A stretch of DNA of 64,000 bases from PALSA-505 sp963762615 (GCA_963762615.1 CAVXLG010000014.1:40088-104087), one strand, 5' to 3'; shown: positions 17,336-26,589, counted from the stretch's first letter. The notes: generated by a model from the sequence alone, not told the origin. Made by a program: numbers and translations.

Positions 17336-17462
17336 CCCGAGCCTCGGTCTTTCGCCGGCACGCATCGCAGGGGCTATCTTTTAGACATAAGAAGTGCCCT
17401 TGACCTGCAAGGACAGAGCTTTCCCCGGGCTTGTCCACGCCAGTTCGGAAGGCATTTTTCAG

Positions 17463-17590
17463 GTGAAGACGGCCGGCAGGCGCGCCAAGATCACTGTCTC
17501 TGCTGGCGGATCGGGGATCGTGTCCCAGGCTGGCGGGCCGCTGCTGGTGCGGACGGCCCGGTTGACGGGCCCTGGCAGCAGCAGGGACGG
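17463..17590 (+). pseudogene. IS1380-family transposase N-terminal remnant
   Basis: KTAGRRAKITVSAGGSGIVS followed by QAGGPLLVRTARLTG matches the conserved N-terminus of IS1380 transposases (ITVSA-x-G-x-GIVS-x-AG-x-x-LL). The catalytic part is absent. The AT-richer sequence just before it (about 17375-17410) may be the left end of the element. Confidence 0.5.
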
Positions 17591-17674
17591 CCGGGCGGTC
17601 CGGCCGCCTGACACATTCCTGTCGTACATGCCATCGTCAGGGCGTGCGCGCGGCGCCGCCTTCTGGCCGTGGCT

Positions 17675-17872
17675 TTACGCGCCGTGGTGCCGATGGCGGT
17701 ACCCGAGCCCGAGCTGGATGGCGATCCAGAGGACGAAGATGATGACGGGGGTGATCCACAGCGACGGGAGCGACGATCCCGTGGCCCACAGGACCAGTAC
17801 CAGCGCCGCCATCGCCACCACCAGCTTGAAGAGCGTACTTCTCTTGCACATGACCTTCTCGATGGGGTTCAT
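17675..17872 (-). CDS. Small two-helix membrane protein
   Basis: 65 aa from ATG 17872. A short charged N-terminus (MNPIEKVMCKRSTLFK) is followed by two hydrophobic helices, LVVAMAALVLVLWATG and LWITPVIIFVLWIAIQLGLG, and a basic His-rich tail. It is not recognised as a named family. It is divergent from the MarR gene at 17936, with a shared operator-like palindrome between them, so it is probably a target of that regulator. Confidence 0.6.
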   Translation of the reverse strand: MNPIEKVMCKRSTLFKLVVAMAALVLVLWATGSSLPSLWITPVIIFVLWIAIQLGLGYRHRHHGA

Positions 17873-17899
17873 GACGGGCTCCAGTTCCGCGCAATAATT

Positions 17900-17916
17900 T
17901 TGATTGCGTCTATCAA
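17900..17916. promoter_or_regulatory. Operator-like palindrome in the MarR divergent promoter
   Basis: TTGAT-TGCGTCT-ATCAA is a 5-7-5 inverted repeat of the kind bound by MarR proteins. It lies in an AT-rich stretch between the two divergent genes, 19 bp before the MarR start. Confidence 0.6.
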
Positions 17917-17935
17917 CTAATGTAGCATATTCAGT

Positions 17936-18409
17936 ATGAAGGCGAGCCGGGACGACGTCCGCGCGATGGTGACCGCGCTGTTCGTGACGAACGCGGCGCT
18001 CGACCGGGCCAGGCGCCAGAAAAAGGGTGCCAGCACCCTGAGCCTGCTGCAGGTCGTCGCCGCGACCCCGGGCATCCGCCCATCGGAGATCGCCACCGCG
18101 CAGGACGTCCATCCCTCCCAGGTCACCCGCCAGGTCCGCGAGCTGGAGAGCCTGGGCCTGGTACAGGTCACCGCCGATGCGGCCGACAGGCGCTCCTGCC
18201 GGGTGACGCTCACCTCCGCCGGCTCCGGTGAGCTGCAATCCCTGACCGAAGAAGGCCTGGACCGGTTTGCCTTGTTCGTGGCCGACTGGGAGCCCGAGGA
18301 GGTACGGATGCTGACCTCGCTGCTGCAGAAGCTAGAAGCGTCCAAGGCGGCAGCCGCGGCCCGGCAGCGGCCTCCCCCGGGTCGTTACTGGGCCCAGCAG
18401 ACCGCGTGA
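17936..18409 (+). CDS. MarR-family transcriptional regulator
   Basis: 157 aa. The winged helix is at about residues 35-105: LSLLQVVAATPGIRPSEIAT, AQDVHPSQVTRQVRELESLG, then the wing LVQVTADAADRRSCRVTLTS with the conserved D-R-R. A C-terminal dimerisation helix follows (EEVRMLTSLLQKLEASKAAA). ATG 17936 is 20 bp from the palindrome at 17900-17916, which supports autoregulation. Ligand unknown. It is divergent from a small membrane protein. The 18410-18807 stretch downstream holds nothing I can recognise. Confidence 0.92.
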   Translation: MKASRDDVRAMVTALFVTNAALDRARRQKKGASTLSLLQVVAATPGIRPSEIATAQDVHPSQVTRQVRELESLGLVQVTADAADRRSCRVTLTSAGSGELQSLTEEGLDRFALFVADWEPEEVRMLTSLLQKLEASKAAAAARQRPPPGRYWAQQTA

Positions 18410-18807
18410 CCAGGCTGGCCTGAGACCATGGCCGCACGCTGCTGCGCCTGCTCCTGCCGCTGGCGGCCCCCGCCGCAACGCCCGCCAACAAAAGCCACCT
18501 GCCCAGCCCACCAGTCCCCACCCGCCCGGTCAATACCCAGCTAGCCAACCCAAGCCACCAGCGCCCGGGGCACAGGCCGGCCCGGGTCCGCTGGCAAGCG
18601 CCGTCCAACGACCCGGCTCGTCTTCGACGCAGCCACACGACCCGGACTTACGCGGGCGCTGGTACCGCGTCAGGCTATGTTTGCCCGGTCGGCGCCTGAC
18701 CGCACCACCAGCCAACGCCCCGGGCACACCATTGTTACCCGGCCGAGAAGGCGGAGCCCCGACGGCGGCTGGCCGCACGAGGGCAAGTGCGGCCGGCCGC
18801 CTCCTGG

Positions 18808-19740
18808 TCAGGGACTGGCGACGAGGCGGAAGGTGCCGCCGAATGCCTTGATCCCGTTGCCGTTGCCCGCGGGCACGGGCTTGCCGGTGCGCAGCAGCTT
18901 GAGCATCTCGAAGGAGAAGGTGTACAGCGGGTGGCCTTTCCAGGTGACCTGGCGGAGTTTGCCGGGGATGGTGAGCCCGCCGATGCCGGACGCCGGCACG
19001 CCGATCGAGCCGGGCCTGCCGCTGGTGATCATCGGCGGCCACGCGAGAGCGCAGGCCGCGTTCGCCGAGCAGACGGCCCTGCCCGGCTTGTCAGCGCTGA
19101 AGGTGTAGAGCGGGAAATTGATCCACCCCGGTTCGGTCAGGTACGAGGCGGCCAGGACCGTCTTGCCGCCTATTTTCGCGGTCGTCAGCGTCCCGGCCCA
19201 CGGCAGCGGGAACCCGCGCGGCGACATCAGCCACCACACGCCGTGCCAGGGCGGCAGGCCGGGCTCGAAAAAGCCCTCGCCGACGACCTGGCCGGGCCCG
19301 AACTCGAAGGAGAACAGGTACAGCGGATGGCCGCGGTAGGTGACCTGGGTGCCCACGCCCTTGCGGTGCACGGTGCCCAGCAGCTTGGCGTTCACCCCGG
19401 GCCCGGCGACCGGCTTGCCCACGGTGGTGATCGCCGGCCACTCGGCTCGCCTGTCGGCGGACGGCCCGGTGCAGGCGATCGGGCCGAAGGGCGTCTTGGT
19501 CGGGCCGGTGGTGCAGCCGTAACTGGGCGGGTTATCGGAGCTGATGAAGTACAGGGTGCGGTTCTTGAACGGCCCCGAGCCGACGGCCAGCGCCGGCCCG
19601 AACGGGGTGCCCGCGACGATGATCTTGGTTCCGGTAGCGGTCCCGGCGGGGGTGGCCGCCTGCGCGGCCGCGGTTAATGTCAGCGCTGCGGCCAGTGCGG
19701 CCAGCGGCGCGAGCGCGCGGTAGATGGGCCTGAAAGTCAT
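18808..19740 (-). CDS. Secreted COG4315 repeat protein
   Basis: 310 aa from ATG 19740. A signal peptide is clear (ALAPLAALAAALTLTAAAQA). The mature protein contains three to four copies of the COG4315/PF03640 secreted repeat: NRTLYFISSDNPPSYGCTTG with CTGPSADRRAEWPAITTVGK, VTYRGHPLYLFSFEFGPGQV, FPLYTFSADKPGRAVCSANA with CALAWPPMITSGRPG, and VTWKGHPLYTFSFEM. Paired cysteines in each unit probably form disulfides outside the cell. The function of the family is unknown. A frameshifted shorter paralogue lies at 62420-62877. Confidence 0.9.
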   Translation of the reverse strand: MTFRPIYRALAPLAALAAALTLTAAAQAATPAGTATGTKIIVAGTPFGPALAVGSGPFKNRTLYFISSDNPPSYGCTTGPTKTPFGPIACTGPSADRRAEWPAITTVGKPVAGPGVNAKLLGTVHRKGVGTQVTYRGHPLYLFSFEFGPGQVVGEGFFEPGLPPWHGVWWLMSPRGFPLPWAGTLTTAKIGGKTVLAASYLTEPGWINFPLYTFSADKPGRAVCSANAACALAWPPMITSGRPGSIGVPASGIGGLTIPGKLRQVTWKGHPLYTFSFEMLKLLRTGKPVPAGNGNGIKAFGGTFRLVASP

Positions 19741-19847
19741 GGCGATCTCCGTCCTCGGGTGCGGACGGGGCGGTACCCCGGCCGCCTCAGCCCAGTCAAC
19801 GCCCGGCCGATCGCCCGCTGCAAGAGGCACACCTCAGCGCCCGGCCC

Positions 19848-20016
19848 AGGCCATACCATTTCGCGCAGGTGCTGTGGAACGCGCCCTACCACGCCCGGTG
19901 CGGGTTCCGGATCCTTGACGAGGCTCAGCTCATCGCCGGACTGCGGGCGATCCGCCAGCGGGAAGCCGCGCTTGACCTGGACCGGTGGCCGGGGTGTGCA
20001 TGCGCCGCGACATGTG
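19848..20016 (+). pseudogene. GNAT acetyltransferase C-terminal remnant
   Basis: YHFAQVLWNAPYHARCGFRI followed by LDEAQLIAGLRAIRQREAAL is the C-terminus of a common actinobacterial GNAT type. The family ending RVCMRRDM-stop is present one frame away, so a frameshift lies within the final codons (near 19990). The acetyl-CoA-binding half is missing. Confidence 0.65.
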
Positions 20017-20155
20017 AAATCACCGCGGAGCCCGCGCAGGCCCGGTGTCAATGCCCCGCCCACGGCAGGCAGATGACACCCCTCGATCAACCCGCGCATT
20101 CCTGGCGGACCCGCAACCCAGAACAGCGATCCCTGGGCCACCACTTATGGGCACG

Positions 20156-20235
20156 CAGAACGCCCCCATCTGGACGACTAGCGTGGTGACGGGCAGCGAC
20201 TCGACGTCCGCCCAGAACGGCGGATACTTGCGCAC
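20156..20235 (+). repeat. CAGAAC two-box dispersed repeat, copy at 20.2 kb
   Basis: The 5' box is CAGAACGCCCCCATCTGG (20156). The 3' box is CAGAACGGCGGATACTTGCG (20213), followed by CAGTCACTGGGCGTGATCCG as after the 8.0-kb copy. It lies about 140 bp after the GNAT remnant. Confidence 0.6.
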
Positions 20236-20421
20236 CGGCCGCGGACGGACGCCAGTCACTGGGCGTGATCCGTTCTCCGGTCTGGTGTGTCGCCGATCTC
20301 GCTGATTCGGTTCGGTCGGGTCCCGAGCCGGCGTCCTTTGGCGTCGTCTGGTCGCGGGCGGGGCCAAGGGCCTCAGCGCGATAATCGAGCTCGCCCGGCA
20401 CTGGCAGGCAGGAGGGTAGTG

Positions 20422-20751
20422 ATGGAGCCGCATCCTGGTGTGTTCTGCTCGAGCGTAAGGACCGAGGAGTGGGAGCCTGATCCGGAGGTTCCCGGCAGCG
20501 AGATGCACGAGCTCGTCCACGCCGACGGGGTGTGGGCCGGCCTGACCCGGTTCACCGCTGTCGAGGGCCCAACCCCGTGGACACCGTCCCAGCGCGAGAC
20601 GATCCACGTGCTCCAGGGCGAGGTGACCATCGAGATCGCCGGCGGCCCGGCGCTCACGCTCAAGCCCGGCGACCTGGCTTCCCTTCCACCGGGCCTGGAG
20701 ACGATCTGGCACATCACCCCGCCATTCATCGAGCTGTGGGTACTCGCCTGA
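20422..20751 (+). CDS. Cupin-domain protein
   Basis: 109 aa from ATG 20422 with GGAGGGTAGTG as ribosome site. Single RmlC-type cupin barrel: the motif 1 region WTPSQRETIHVLQGEVTIEI (His and Glu metal-ligand positions partly kept) and the motif 2 region LTLKPGDLASLPPGLETIWHIT. It resembles the EutQ-like/DUF861 cupins. No enzyme function can be assigned. Stand-alone gene; the 20752-21318 interval after it shows no gene. Confidence 0.85.
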   Translation: MEPHPGVFCSSVRTEEWEPDPEVPGSEMHELVHADGVWAGLTRFTAVEGPTPWTPSQRETIHVLQGEVTIEIAGGPALTLKPGDLASLPPGLETIWHITPPFIELWVLA

Positions 20752-21318
20752 CCGGTCGCTCGTCGGCTACCACACGGCGCCGAGCACTTGCGCGTCTGGT
20801 GCAGACCTGTGCCAGTCACGATGCGTGATCAGAAATCTGACGCAGCGTGACACCATATCGCCGAATCGGCGCTTTGGCGAGCGGCTGGCTCGCCGCCGGG
20901 CTGAACGCGCCGATCGTCCGATTCTGCGCGAGGACCTGGGAGTGCAGTCGCTGATCGGTGAGCACTGGTCGCCGAGGGTCTCTTGGAGGTCTCTGGACTG
21001 CGAGGCATCGACCTGGCGCGGCCTGGTGTTGTTGAGACGGGCCAGCTAGCCGCTCAGGCCGCCTTGGCGCGGGTACCGAAACCGACGCGTTGGGCAGTGT
21101 ATTTCTGGTCGGTCAGGTGCTCTGGATGGTAGGTGGATCGCCTCGGCATGGGGAACGCGGCCGGGCTGGGGGAGGCCGGATGTCGTCTGGGGACCGGTGG
21201 GTGGGATGATCTTGGCTGCCCGGCCTGAGCTGGGCTTCGCATGCCGCGCCTGATTATGCTGTGCGTGCGGGCCCGGGCTGCGCCTTGGACCCGGTGCGCT
21301 TTACGGGGCTGATCACCA

Positions 21319-23673
21319 ATGTCGGATGCGCCGCCCGGACACGCCGGCCCGGGTTCTCCCTCCTGGGGGGTTCTCGCCGGCGGTTCTCGCAGGCTGCCCT
21401 GGCCGCTGACGAGTTTCGTCGGCAGGGAGCGGGAGCTGGCGGACGCGCGGCTGCTCCTGGAACGGAGCTGCCTGCTGACGCTGACCGGGCCGGGCGGCAG
21501 CGGCAAGACGCGGCTGTGCATCGAGCTCGCCGCGAGCGTGGCGGGCGATTATCCCGATGGGGTGTACTTCGTCCGGCTGGCGCCGGTCCGGGATCCCCGG
21601 CTGGTTCTCCCGTCGATCGCCCAGGGCATCGGGCTGCCGGATTCGAAGGGGCGGCCGCTGGCCGAGCATCTGGTTCATCACCTGCGGGACCGCAGGCTCC
21701 TGATCGTCCTGGACAACTTCGAGCACCTGCTGCCGGCCGCCTCGATGGTGGCGGAGCTGCTGGGCGGCGCCCGCGATCTCCGGATCGTGGTGAGCAGCCG
21801 CTCGCCTCTGCGCGTCTCGGGCGAGCAGGAATGCCCGGTCCCTCCGCTGGCCCTCCCACAGCAGGCCCCTAGCCCGGCGGCATCGGCCGGGCCGGCCGTG
21901 GCCTGTGAGTCGGTGCGGCTGTTCGCCGAGCGGGCGGCGGCCGTGGTGCCGGGCTTCGCCGTGGGCGGGCAGAACGCCGCCACGGTCGCCCGGATCGTGT
22001 GCCGGCTGGATGGCTTGCCGCTGGCGATCGAGCTGGCTGCGGCGCGGGTCAGGCTGCTGTCGCCGGAGGCGATCCTGGAGCGGCTGGGGCATTCGCTGGG
22101 GCTGCTGACCGGCGGGAGTCGTGACCTGCCGGACCGCCAGCAGACCTTGCGCGCCACCATCGAGTGGAGCTATGACCTGCTCGGCGATGAGGCCAGGAAG
22201 CTGCTGGCGGCCTGCTCGGTCTTCCGGGGCGGTATCGGCCTGGAGGTGGTCGAGTCCGTGTGCGCGCGGGCCGGCACCGGCATCACGGTGCTGGACGGCC
22301 TGCAGGAGCTGGTGGACCAGAGCTTGCTCCGGCAGCTGCGGTCGGCCGGGACGCCGCGTTACCTGATGCTGGAGACGATCCGCGAGTTCGCCGCCGAGCG
22401 CCTGGCCGGCACGCCGGAACAAGCCGCTCGCCTTCGCGGGGCTCACGCGGCCGCCTTCCTGTCCATGGCCGGGGCAGCCGGGCGCCCGCTGACCGGGCGG
22501 GGCCAGCGGGACTGGCTGGACCGGCTCGACCTTGAACACAACAATCTTCGCGCGGCGATCGACTGGTACCGCCAGGAGGATCCGCCTGCCGCGCTGCGCA
22601 TGGCGGCCGCGATGTCGTTGTTCTGGTCCCTGCGTGGTCATTACACCGAAGGGCGGCAGCGGCTACGCGAGCTGCTCGGCCTCGCGCCCGAGGAGAACAC
22701 GGTGCGTGTCCGGGCGCTGAACGGCGGTGCCTGGCTCGCCATCGATCAAGGCGACTACCCGGACGCCGACCGCCTGCTCTGCGAGAGCACCGAGCTGAGC
22801 CGCAGGCTGAACGACAAGGCCGGCGAGGGTATGGCCGCCGTCTTTCTCAGCCGCAGCCTGCTCGCCAGCGGCCAGGTGGCCGAGGCGGCCCCCTACCCCG
22901 ATCAGGCGTTCGCGTTGCTGACCGAGGCCGAAGACCGCCCGGGGATCGCGCTGGCCCTGTTCTACCGGGCGCTGAACGCCCAGTTCACACTCAACATGAC
23001 GGCCGCCTGTGAGCTGCACGAACGATGCGCGGCTCTGTGCGCGGAGCTGGGCTTCGCCTCACTGCGCGCGCGTGCGCTGCAACTGCTTGGGGTCGCCCGG
23101 GTGGACCTGGGGCAGCTGAAGGCGGCGCGGGCGGCCCTGGAGGAGGGACTGCCCGCCTCGGTCGGCCTGGGTGATCGCTTCGTCATCCCCATCGGCCTGA
23201 CCGGCTTCGCCGGGCTGGCCGCCAAGACCGGCAAGCACCGCATGGCGCTGCGGCTGGCCGGTGCGGCGCAGGCCTACCGGGAGGCCTATGAGTCCGCCTT
23301 CCCGGAGCCGAACCGGGCGTACCTGGACAGCTGGCTGGCGCCGTCGTTCAAGGCAGCCGGGTCGGCGGCGGCGAGACTCTTGGCCGAGGGACGGCAGCTG
23401 ACGCTGACCGCGGTGCTGGAGTACGCGCTCACCAACGAGCCCGAGCAAGCGTGGCGGACCGGCCCGGGGCAATCACTGACCCGCCGCGAGGCGGAGGTCG
23501 CCGTGCTGGCGGCCCGCGGGCTGACCAACCGCGACATCGCCGCCCGGCTGTGCCTGTCGGTCCGCACGGTCGAAGTGCACGTGGACCGCATCCTGACCAA
23601 GCTGGGTTTCCGCACCCGCACCCAGCTGGCCGCCTGGGCGCACGAGAAAGGATTGCTGGCGGAAAATACGTAG
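21319..23673 (+). CDS. ATPase-LuxR transcriptional regulator (STAND-type)
   Basis: 784 aa. Residues about 32-330 form an AAA/NB-ARC-like NTPase: SFVGRERELADARLLLE, Walker A TGPGGSGKTRL (57-66), Walker B LLIVLDNFEHLLPA, and sensor-1-like IVVSSRSPLRVSGEQE. A long helical, TPR-like middle follows (about 370-700: repeats such as AIDWYRQEDPPAALRMAAAM). The last 65 residues are a LuxR (GerE) helix-turn-helix: LTRREAEVAVLAARGLTNRD, IAARLCLSVRTVEVHVDRIL. Such signal-transducing ATPases sense a ligand with the TPR region and activate transcription after ATP-dependent assembly. It may control the O-methyltransferase/hydrolase genes downstream, but that is only inferred from position. Confidence 0.93.
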   Translation: MSDAPPGHAGPGSPSWGVLAGGSRRLPWPLTSFVGRERELADARLLLERSCLLTLTGPGGSGKTRLCIELAASVAGDYPDGVYFVRLAPVRDPRLVLPSIAQGIGLPDSKGRPLAEHLVHHLRDRRLLIVLDNFEHLLPAASMVAELLGGARDLRIVVSSRSPLRVSGEQECPVPPLALPQQAPSPAASAGPAVACESVRLFAERAAAVVPGFAVGGQNAATVARIVCRLDGLPLAIELAAARVRLLSPEAILERLGHSLGLLTGGSRDLPDRQQTLRATIEWSYDLLGDEARKLLAACSVFRGGIGLEVVESVCARAGTGITVLDGLQELVDQSLLRQLRSAGTPRYLMLETIREFAAERLAGTPEQAARLRGAHAAAFLSMAGAAGRPLTGRGQRDWLDRLDLEHNNLRAAIDWYRQEDPPAALRMAAAMSLFWSLRGHYTEGRQRLRELLGLAPEENTVRVRALNGGAWLAIDQGDYPDADRLLCESTELSRRLNDKAGEGMAAVFLSRSLLASGQVAEAAPYPDQAFALLTEAEDRPGIALALFYRALNAQFTLNMTAACELHERCAALCAELGFASLRARALQLLGVARVDLGQLKAARAALEEGLPASVGLGDRFVIPIGLTGFAGLAAKTGKHRMALRLAGAAQAYREAYESAFPEPNRAYLDSWLAPSFKAAGSAAARLLAEGRQLTLTAVLEYALTNEPEQAWRTGPGQSLTRREAEVAVLAARGLTNRDIAARLCLSVRTVEVHVDRILTKLGFRTRTQLAAWAHEKGLLAENT

Positions 23674-23764
23674 TCTCTAAGTAGTCCTTCAGATGACGAC
23701 GGCCGCGGCGGGGCGCAGCGTTGGCTGCATGGACCAAATGCACAAGACGCAGCGGGCACCTCGC

Positions 23765-23850
23765 CGATTGCCCGGTCTTAGTGGCTGGCGCCGACCCCAC
23801 CGGGCCTCGCGCCGCCTGCGGACCTGTCGGCGCGGGGCACCCGGTGAGTG
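23765..23850 (+). pseudogene. Possible FAD-monooxygenase N-terminal remnant
   Basis: PVLVAGADPTGPRAACG followed by GHPVS resembles the dinucleotide-binding start of aromatic hydroxylases (DVLVVGAGPTGL-x-x-A). It is short and diverged and could be chance similarity. The 23674-24100 interval is otherwise without a gene. Confidence 0.3.
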
Positions 23851-24100
23851 CACGTCGCGCCTACGCGAGCGGGTGCACAGTAGCCGGTAATGCTGCACGG
23901 TTACCAGCCCGAGGTTCCCGGAGGCCCATGAGGCCCGTCATATTTCCCAGGCCATAGAGCTTTCGGGTGCCGAACCTACGTGACTACCAGTAGCCATGGC
24001 GCATCACGTTTCCTTTGGTGAACACGGATATCAGTTTGTCCCCGGGGACTTCGGACTAGCGCGAGCGAGCATGGCGTCAGCAGCCCTTGGAGGCGAAACA

Positions 24101-25207
24101 ATGAGCAGCACCATTTCGGAACGAGCCGACAGCTCGTCCAGCGTTCCGCATGACCGCACCAGTGCCGGCCCAGGCGGCGCGGAGCCGACCGAGGAGGAGC
24201 GCGCCGCCGCCGCGGCCGTCCTGCGGATGATCTGGGGAATGCACGTATCGCGCGCGATCTATGCCGTGACCGAGCTCGGCATTCCCGACCGTCTGGCCGA
24301 CGGGCCGGTGAGCTGCGCGGAGCTGGCCGGGGACACCGGCGCGCACGAAGCCTCGCTGTACCGCGTCCTGCGCCTGCTAGCCGCCCTCGGCGTAGTCAGC
24401 GAGGCGCCACCAGGGTCGTTCGGCCTGACCATGCTCGGCGACCGGCTGCGGCCCGGCGCTCCCGCCTCGATGCGGTCCTGGGCCCTGATACACGGGACTT
24501 TTGGAGGCTGCCAGCCATTCGAGTACATCCTGCACACGGTCAGGACCGGCCAGCCCGGATTCGACGCCGCCTACGGGATGCCCCTGTTCGAGTACCTGGC
24601 CGGGCATCCCGAGGACGCCTCCGTCTTCGACGCCGCGATGCTCGAGCGGACCGCGGCGTTCGCGCCGTCCGTGGCGGCGGGCTACGACTTCTCCGACATC
24701 CGCACCGTCGTCGACGTCGGCGGCGGCCGCGGGAACTTGCTTGCCGCCATCCTGCGCGGCCACGGGCACCTGCACGGGACGCTGTTCGAGGTGCCGGCGG
24801 TGGCCGCTGGCGCGAGGGCCGTGCTGGACGCGGCGGGCGTCACGGACCGCTGCACGGTGGTCGCGGGCGATTTCTTCCAGGCCGTTCCGGCCGACGCGGA
24901 CTGCTACGTGCTCGCGAACGTGCTGCATGACTGGGACGACACCAAGGCGGCCGAGATCCTGGCCAGCTGCCGCACCGCCATGACCAAGCACGGCCGGGTA
25001 CTAATCATCGAACGCCTGATCCCCGACAACCCGGCCGAAGCGCTCCCTGTCCTGCTGAGCGACATCAACATGCTCGTGCTCTCCCCCGGCGGGCGGGAGC
25101 GGACCAACACCGAGTACCGCAGGCTCCTGCGAGCAGCCGGGCTGCGCCCGGGCATCATCCGCCCAGTCACCTACCCCTACGGCATCATCGAGGGCCTGCC
25201 AGACTGA
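24101..25207 (+). CDS. SAM-dependent O-methyltransferase (family 2, HIOMT-like)
   Basis: 368 aa from ATG 24101 (TTGGAGGCGAAACA before it; the frame is open further upstream). An N-terminal winged-helix dimerisation domain (about 45-125: AIYAVTELGIPDRLADGPVS, ASLYRVLRLLAALGVVSEAP) precedes a Rossmann methyltransferase domain. That domain has motif I TVVDVGGGRGNLLAAIL, the catalytic His in VLANVLHDWDDTKAAEIL, and GRVLIIERLIPDNP. This is the architecture of enzymes that methylate phenolic hydroxyls of polyketides and similar compounds. It lies between a STAND-LuxR activator and an alpha/beta-hydrolase, which suggests a small secondary-metabolism or detoxification cluster. Confidence 0.92.
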   Translation: MSSTISERADSSSSVPHDRTSAGPGGAEPTEEERAAAAAVLRMIWGMHVSRAIYAVTELGIPDRLADGPVSCAELAGDTGAHEASLYRVLRLLAALGVVSEAPPGSFGLTMLGDRLRPGAPASMRSWALIHGTFGGCQPFEYILHTVRTGQPGFDAAYGMPLFEYLAGHPEDASVFDAAMLERTAAFAPSVAAGYDFSDIRTVVDVGGGRGNLLAAILRGHGHLHGTLFEVPAVAAGARAVLDAAGVTDRCTVVAGDFFQAVPADADCYVLANVLHDWDDTKAAEILASCRTAMTKHGRVLIIERLIPDNPAEALPVLLSDINMLVLSPGGRERTNTEYRRLLRAAGLRPGIIRPVTYPYGIIEGLPD

Positions 25208-25348
25208 CCAGCCACCTGCGGCTACACCAGCCCCCGGCGTGCCGCAGATCCCGGCACCGCCGGCGGCGCCACCGGCCCGGGCACACGATCGCACCACCGG
25301 CGCCGCCACAATGCGCCGTTATCTGATCCCAACCTGAAGGAGGATCCA

Positions 25349-26251
25349 GTGCCAGAACAGGCCACGACCATCAGCCATACCGGCGAGGGTGAATACCGGC
25401 GGCTGCCGGTAGGTGAGGGCGGCGATGTCGGGTACTACGACAGCGGCCGCGGCGAGGCGATCCTGCTCGTGCACGCGGGGGTGTTCAGCGACTGGTTCCG
25501 GCCGCTTAGCCTCCAGCTGCCGCGGGACCGGTTCCGGGTGGTCCGGGTCCGCCGCTCCGGCTACCGGGACACCACCCCCCCGGCCGGGCACCTGAGCCTG
25601 GCCGATCATGCCCGGCACGCCGCCGTGCTGCTGGATGAGCTCGGCATCGGGGCGGCGCACTGGGTCGGGCATTCCTCCAGCTGCCTGATCGGGCTGCAGC
25701 TGGCCCAGGACCGGCCCGGCCTGGTCGCCAGCCTGACCCTGCTGGAACCCGCCCCCGGCGGAGACCTGCACGGCCCGGCCAGCGAGCAGTTCGCCGCGGC
25801 CACCATCGGCCCGGCCATGGAGACGTTCTTCGCGGGCGATCCCGGCGGCGCGTTCGACCGGTTCATGCGCGGGATCGGCGGGCCCGGCTACCCGGCCGTG
25901 CTGGCCGGCCCGCTCGGACCCGGCGGCCTGGAGGCTGCCCGGGCGGAATCGGCGTTCTTCTTCGCCGACGAGGTGCCCGCCGTCCAGGAATGGATCTTCG
26001 GCCCCGCTCAGGCGGCCCGCGTCACCCAGCCCGCGCTCGTCGTGCTCGGCGGTGACAGTCCCCGGCTCACGCCGCTGATGGCAGAGACCGTGCAGCGGCT
26101 GTCGGCGATGCTCCCCCAAGCCCGCACCCAGATGCTGCCGGGCTGCAGCCACCTGATGCCGTTGCAGCAGCCAGCCTCACTCGCCCGGCTCATCACCGCT
26201 TTCATAACGACCATCCCCGCGGCCAGCGCCGCCGATCCGGTCTCGCAATGA
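25349..26251 (+). CDS. Alpha/beta-hydrolase
   Basis: 300 aa from GTG 25349 after GAAGGAGGATCCA. The oxyanion strand AILLVHAGVFSDWFRPL, the nucleophile elbow HWVGHSSSCLIGLQLA (Ser in GHSSS), VVLGGDSPRLT with the probable acid, and LPGCSHLMPLQQPASLARLI with the catalytic His define a haloperoxidase/esterase-like hydrolase. Substrate unknown. Its stop overlaps the start of the FetB fragment by four bases (ATGA), so the two are translated together. Confidence 0.92.
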   Translation: MPEQATTISHTGEGEYRRLPVGEGGDVGYYDSGRGEAILLVHAGVFSDWFRPLSLQLPRDRFRVVRVRRSGYRDTTPPAGHLSLADHARHAAVLLDELGIGAAHWVGHSSSCLIGLQLAQDRPGLVASLTLLEPAPGGDLHGPASEQFAAATIGPAMETFFAGDPGGAFDRFMRGIGGPGYPAVLAGPLGPGGLEAARAESAFFFADEVPAVQEWIFGPAQAARVTQPALVVLGGDSPRLTPLMAETVQRLSAMLPQARTQMLPGCSHLMPLQQPASLARLITAFITTIPAASAADPVSQ

Positions 26252-26571
26252 GCAGCGAAGCCCGCCTGGCGCTAGCCCAGCCCTCCCGGCAGGCCGCTGT
26301 CCCCTACGTGCGCGCGGCGCTGCGGGCGGCGCTGATCCCGCAGATCGAGACCACCAGGGCCACCGGCCTGGTGTTCCTGCCCGGCGCCATGACCGGCCTC
26401 ATCCTGGCCGGGACCGCCCCGCTGCAGGCCGTGCTGGTCCAGGCCGTCGTCATGTTCCTCGTCCTGGCCGCCACCGCCACCACCACGGCTGTGATCGCCC
26501 TCGGCCTGATCCGGCGACTGTTCACCCCCGACCACCGGCTGGTCTACCTGCCTACCCCCGCCGACCACTGA
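26248..26571 (+). CDS. FetB (UPF0014) C-terminal half as a separate small ORF
   Basis: 107 aa. RAALRAALIPQIETTRATGL, VFLPGAMTGLILAGTAPLQA, and VLVQAVVMFLVLAATATTTA match the C-terminal half of FetB/YbbM, the membrane subunit of an iron-export ABC transporter (normally about 260 aa, 7 helices). Only two to three helices remain, and no FetA ATPase is nearby. It has a clean ATGA-coupled start on the hydrolase stop, so it is probably translated although truncated. It is either a gene fragment captured behind the hydrolase or a functional half-protein; I favour a fragment. Confidence 0.7.
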   Translation: MSSEARLALAQPSRQAAVPYVRAALRAALIPQIETTRATGLVFLPGAMTGLILAGTAPLQAVLVQAVVMFLVLAATATTTAVIALGLIRRLFTPDHRLVYLPTPADH

Positions 26572-26589
26572 AACCGCCGCTGGCCCGGG

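Noticed and set aside
21054..21146. Short minus-strand peptide ending GTRAKAA
   Set aside because: Only about 31 codons without a ribosome site. It may be the tail of a lost transposase, but the similarity could not be placed.
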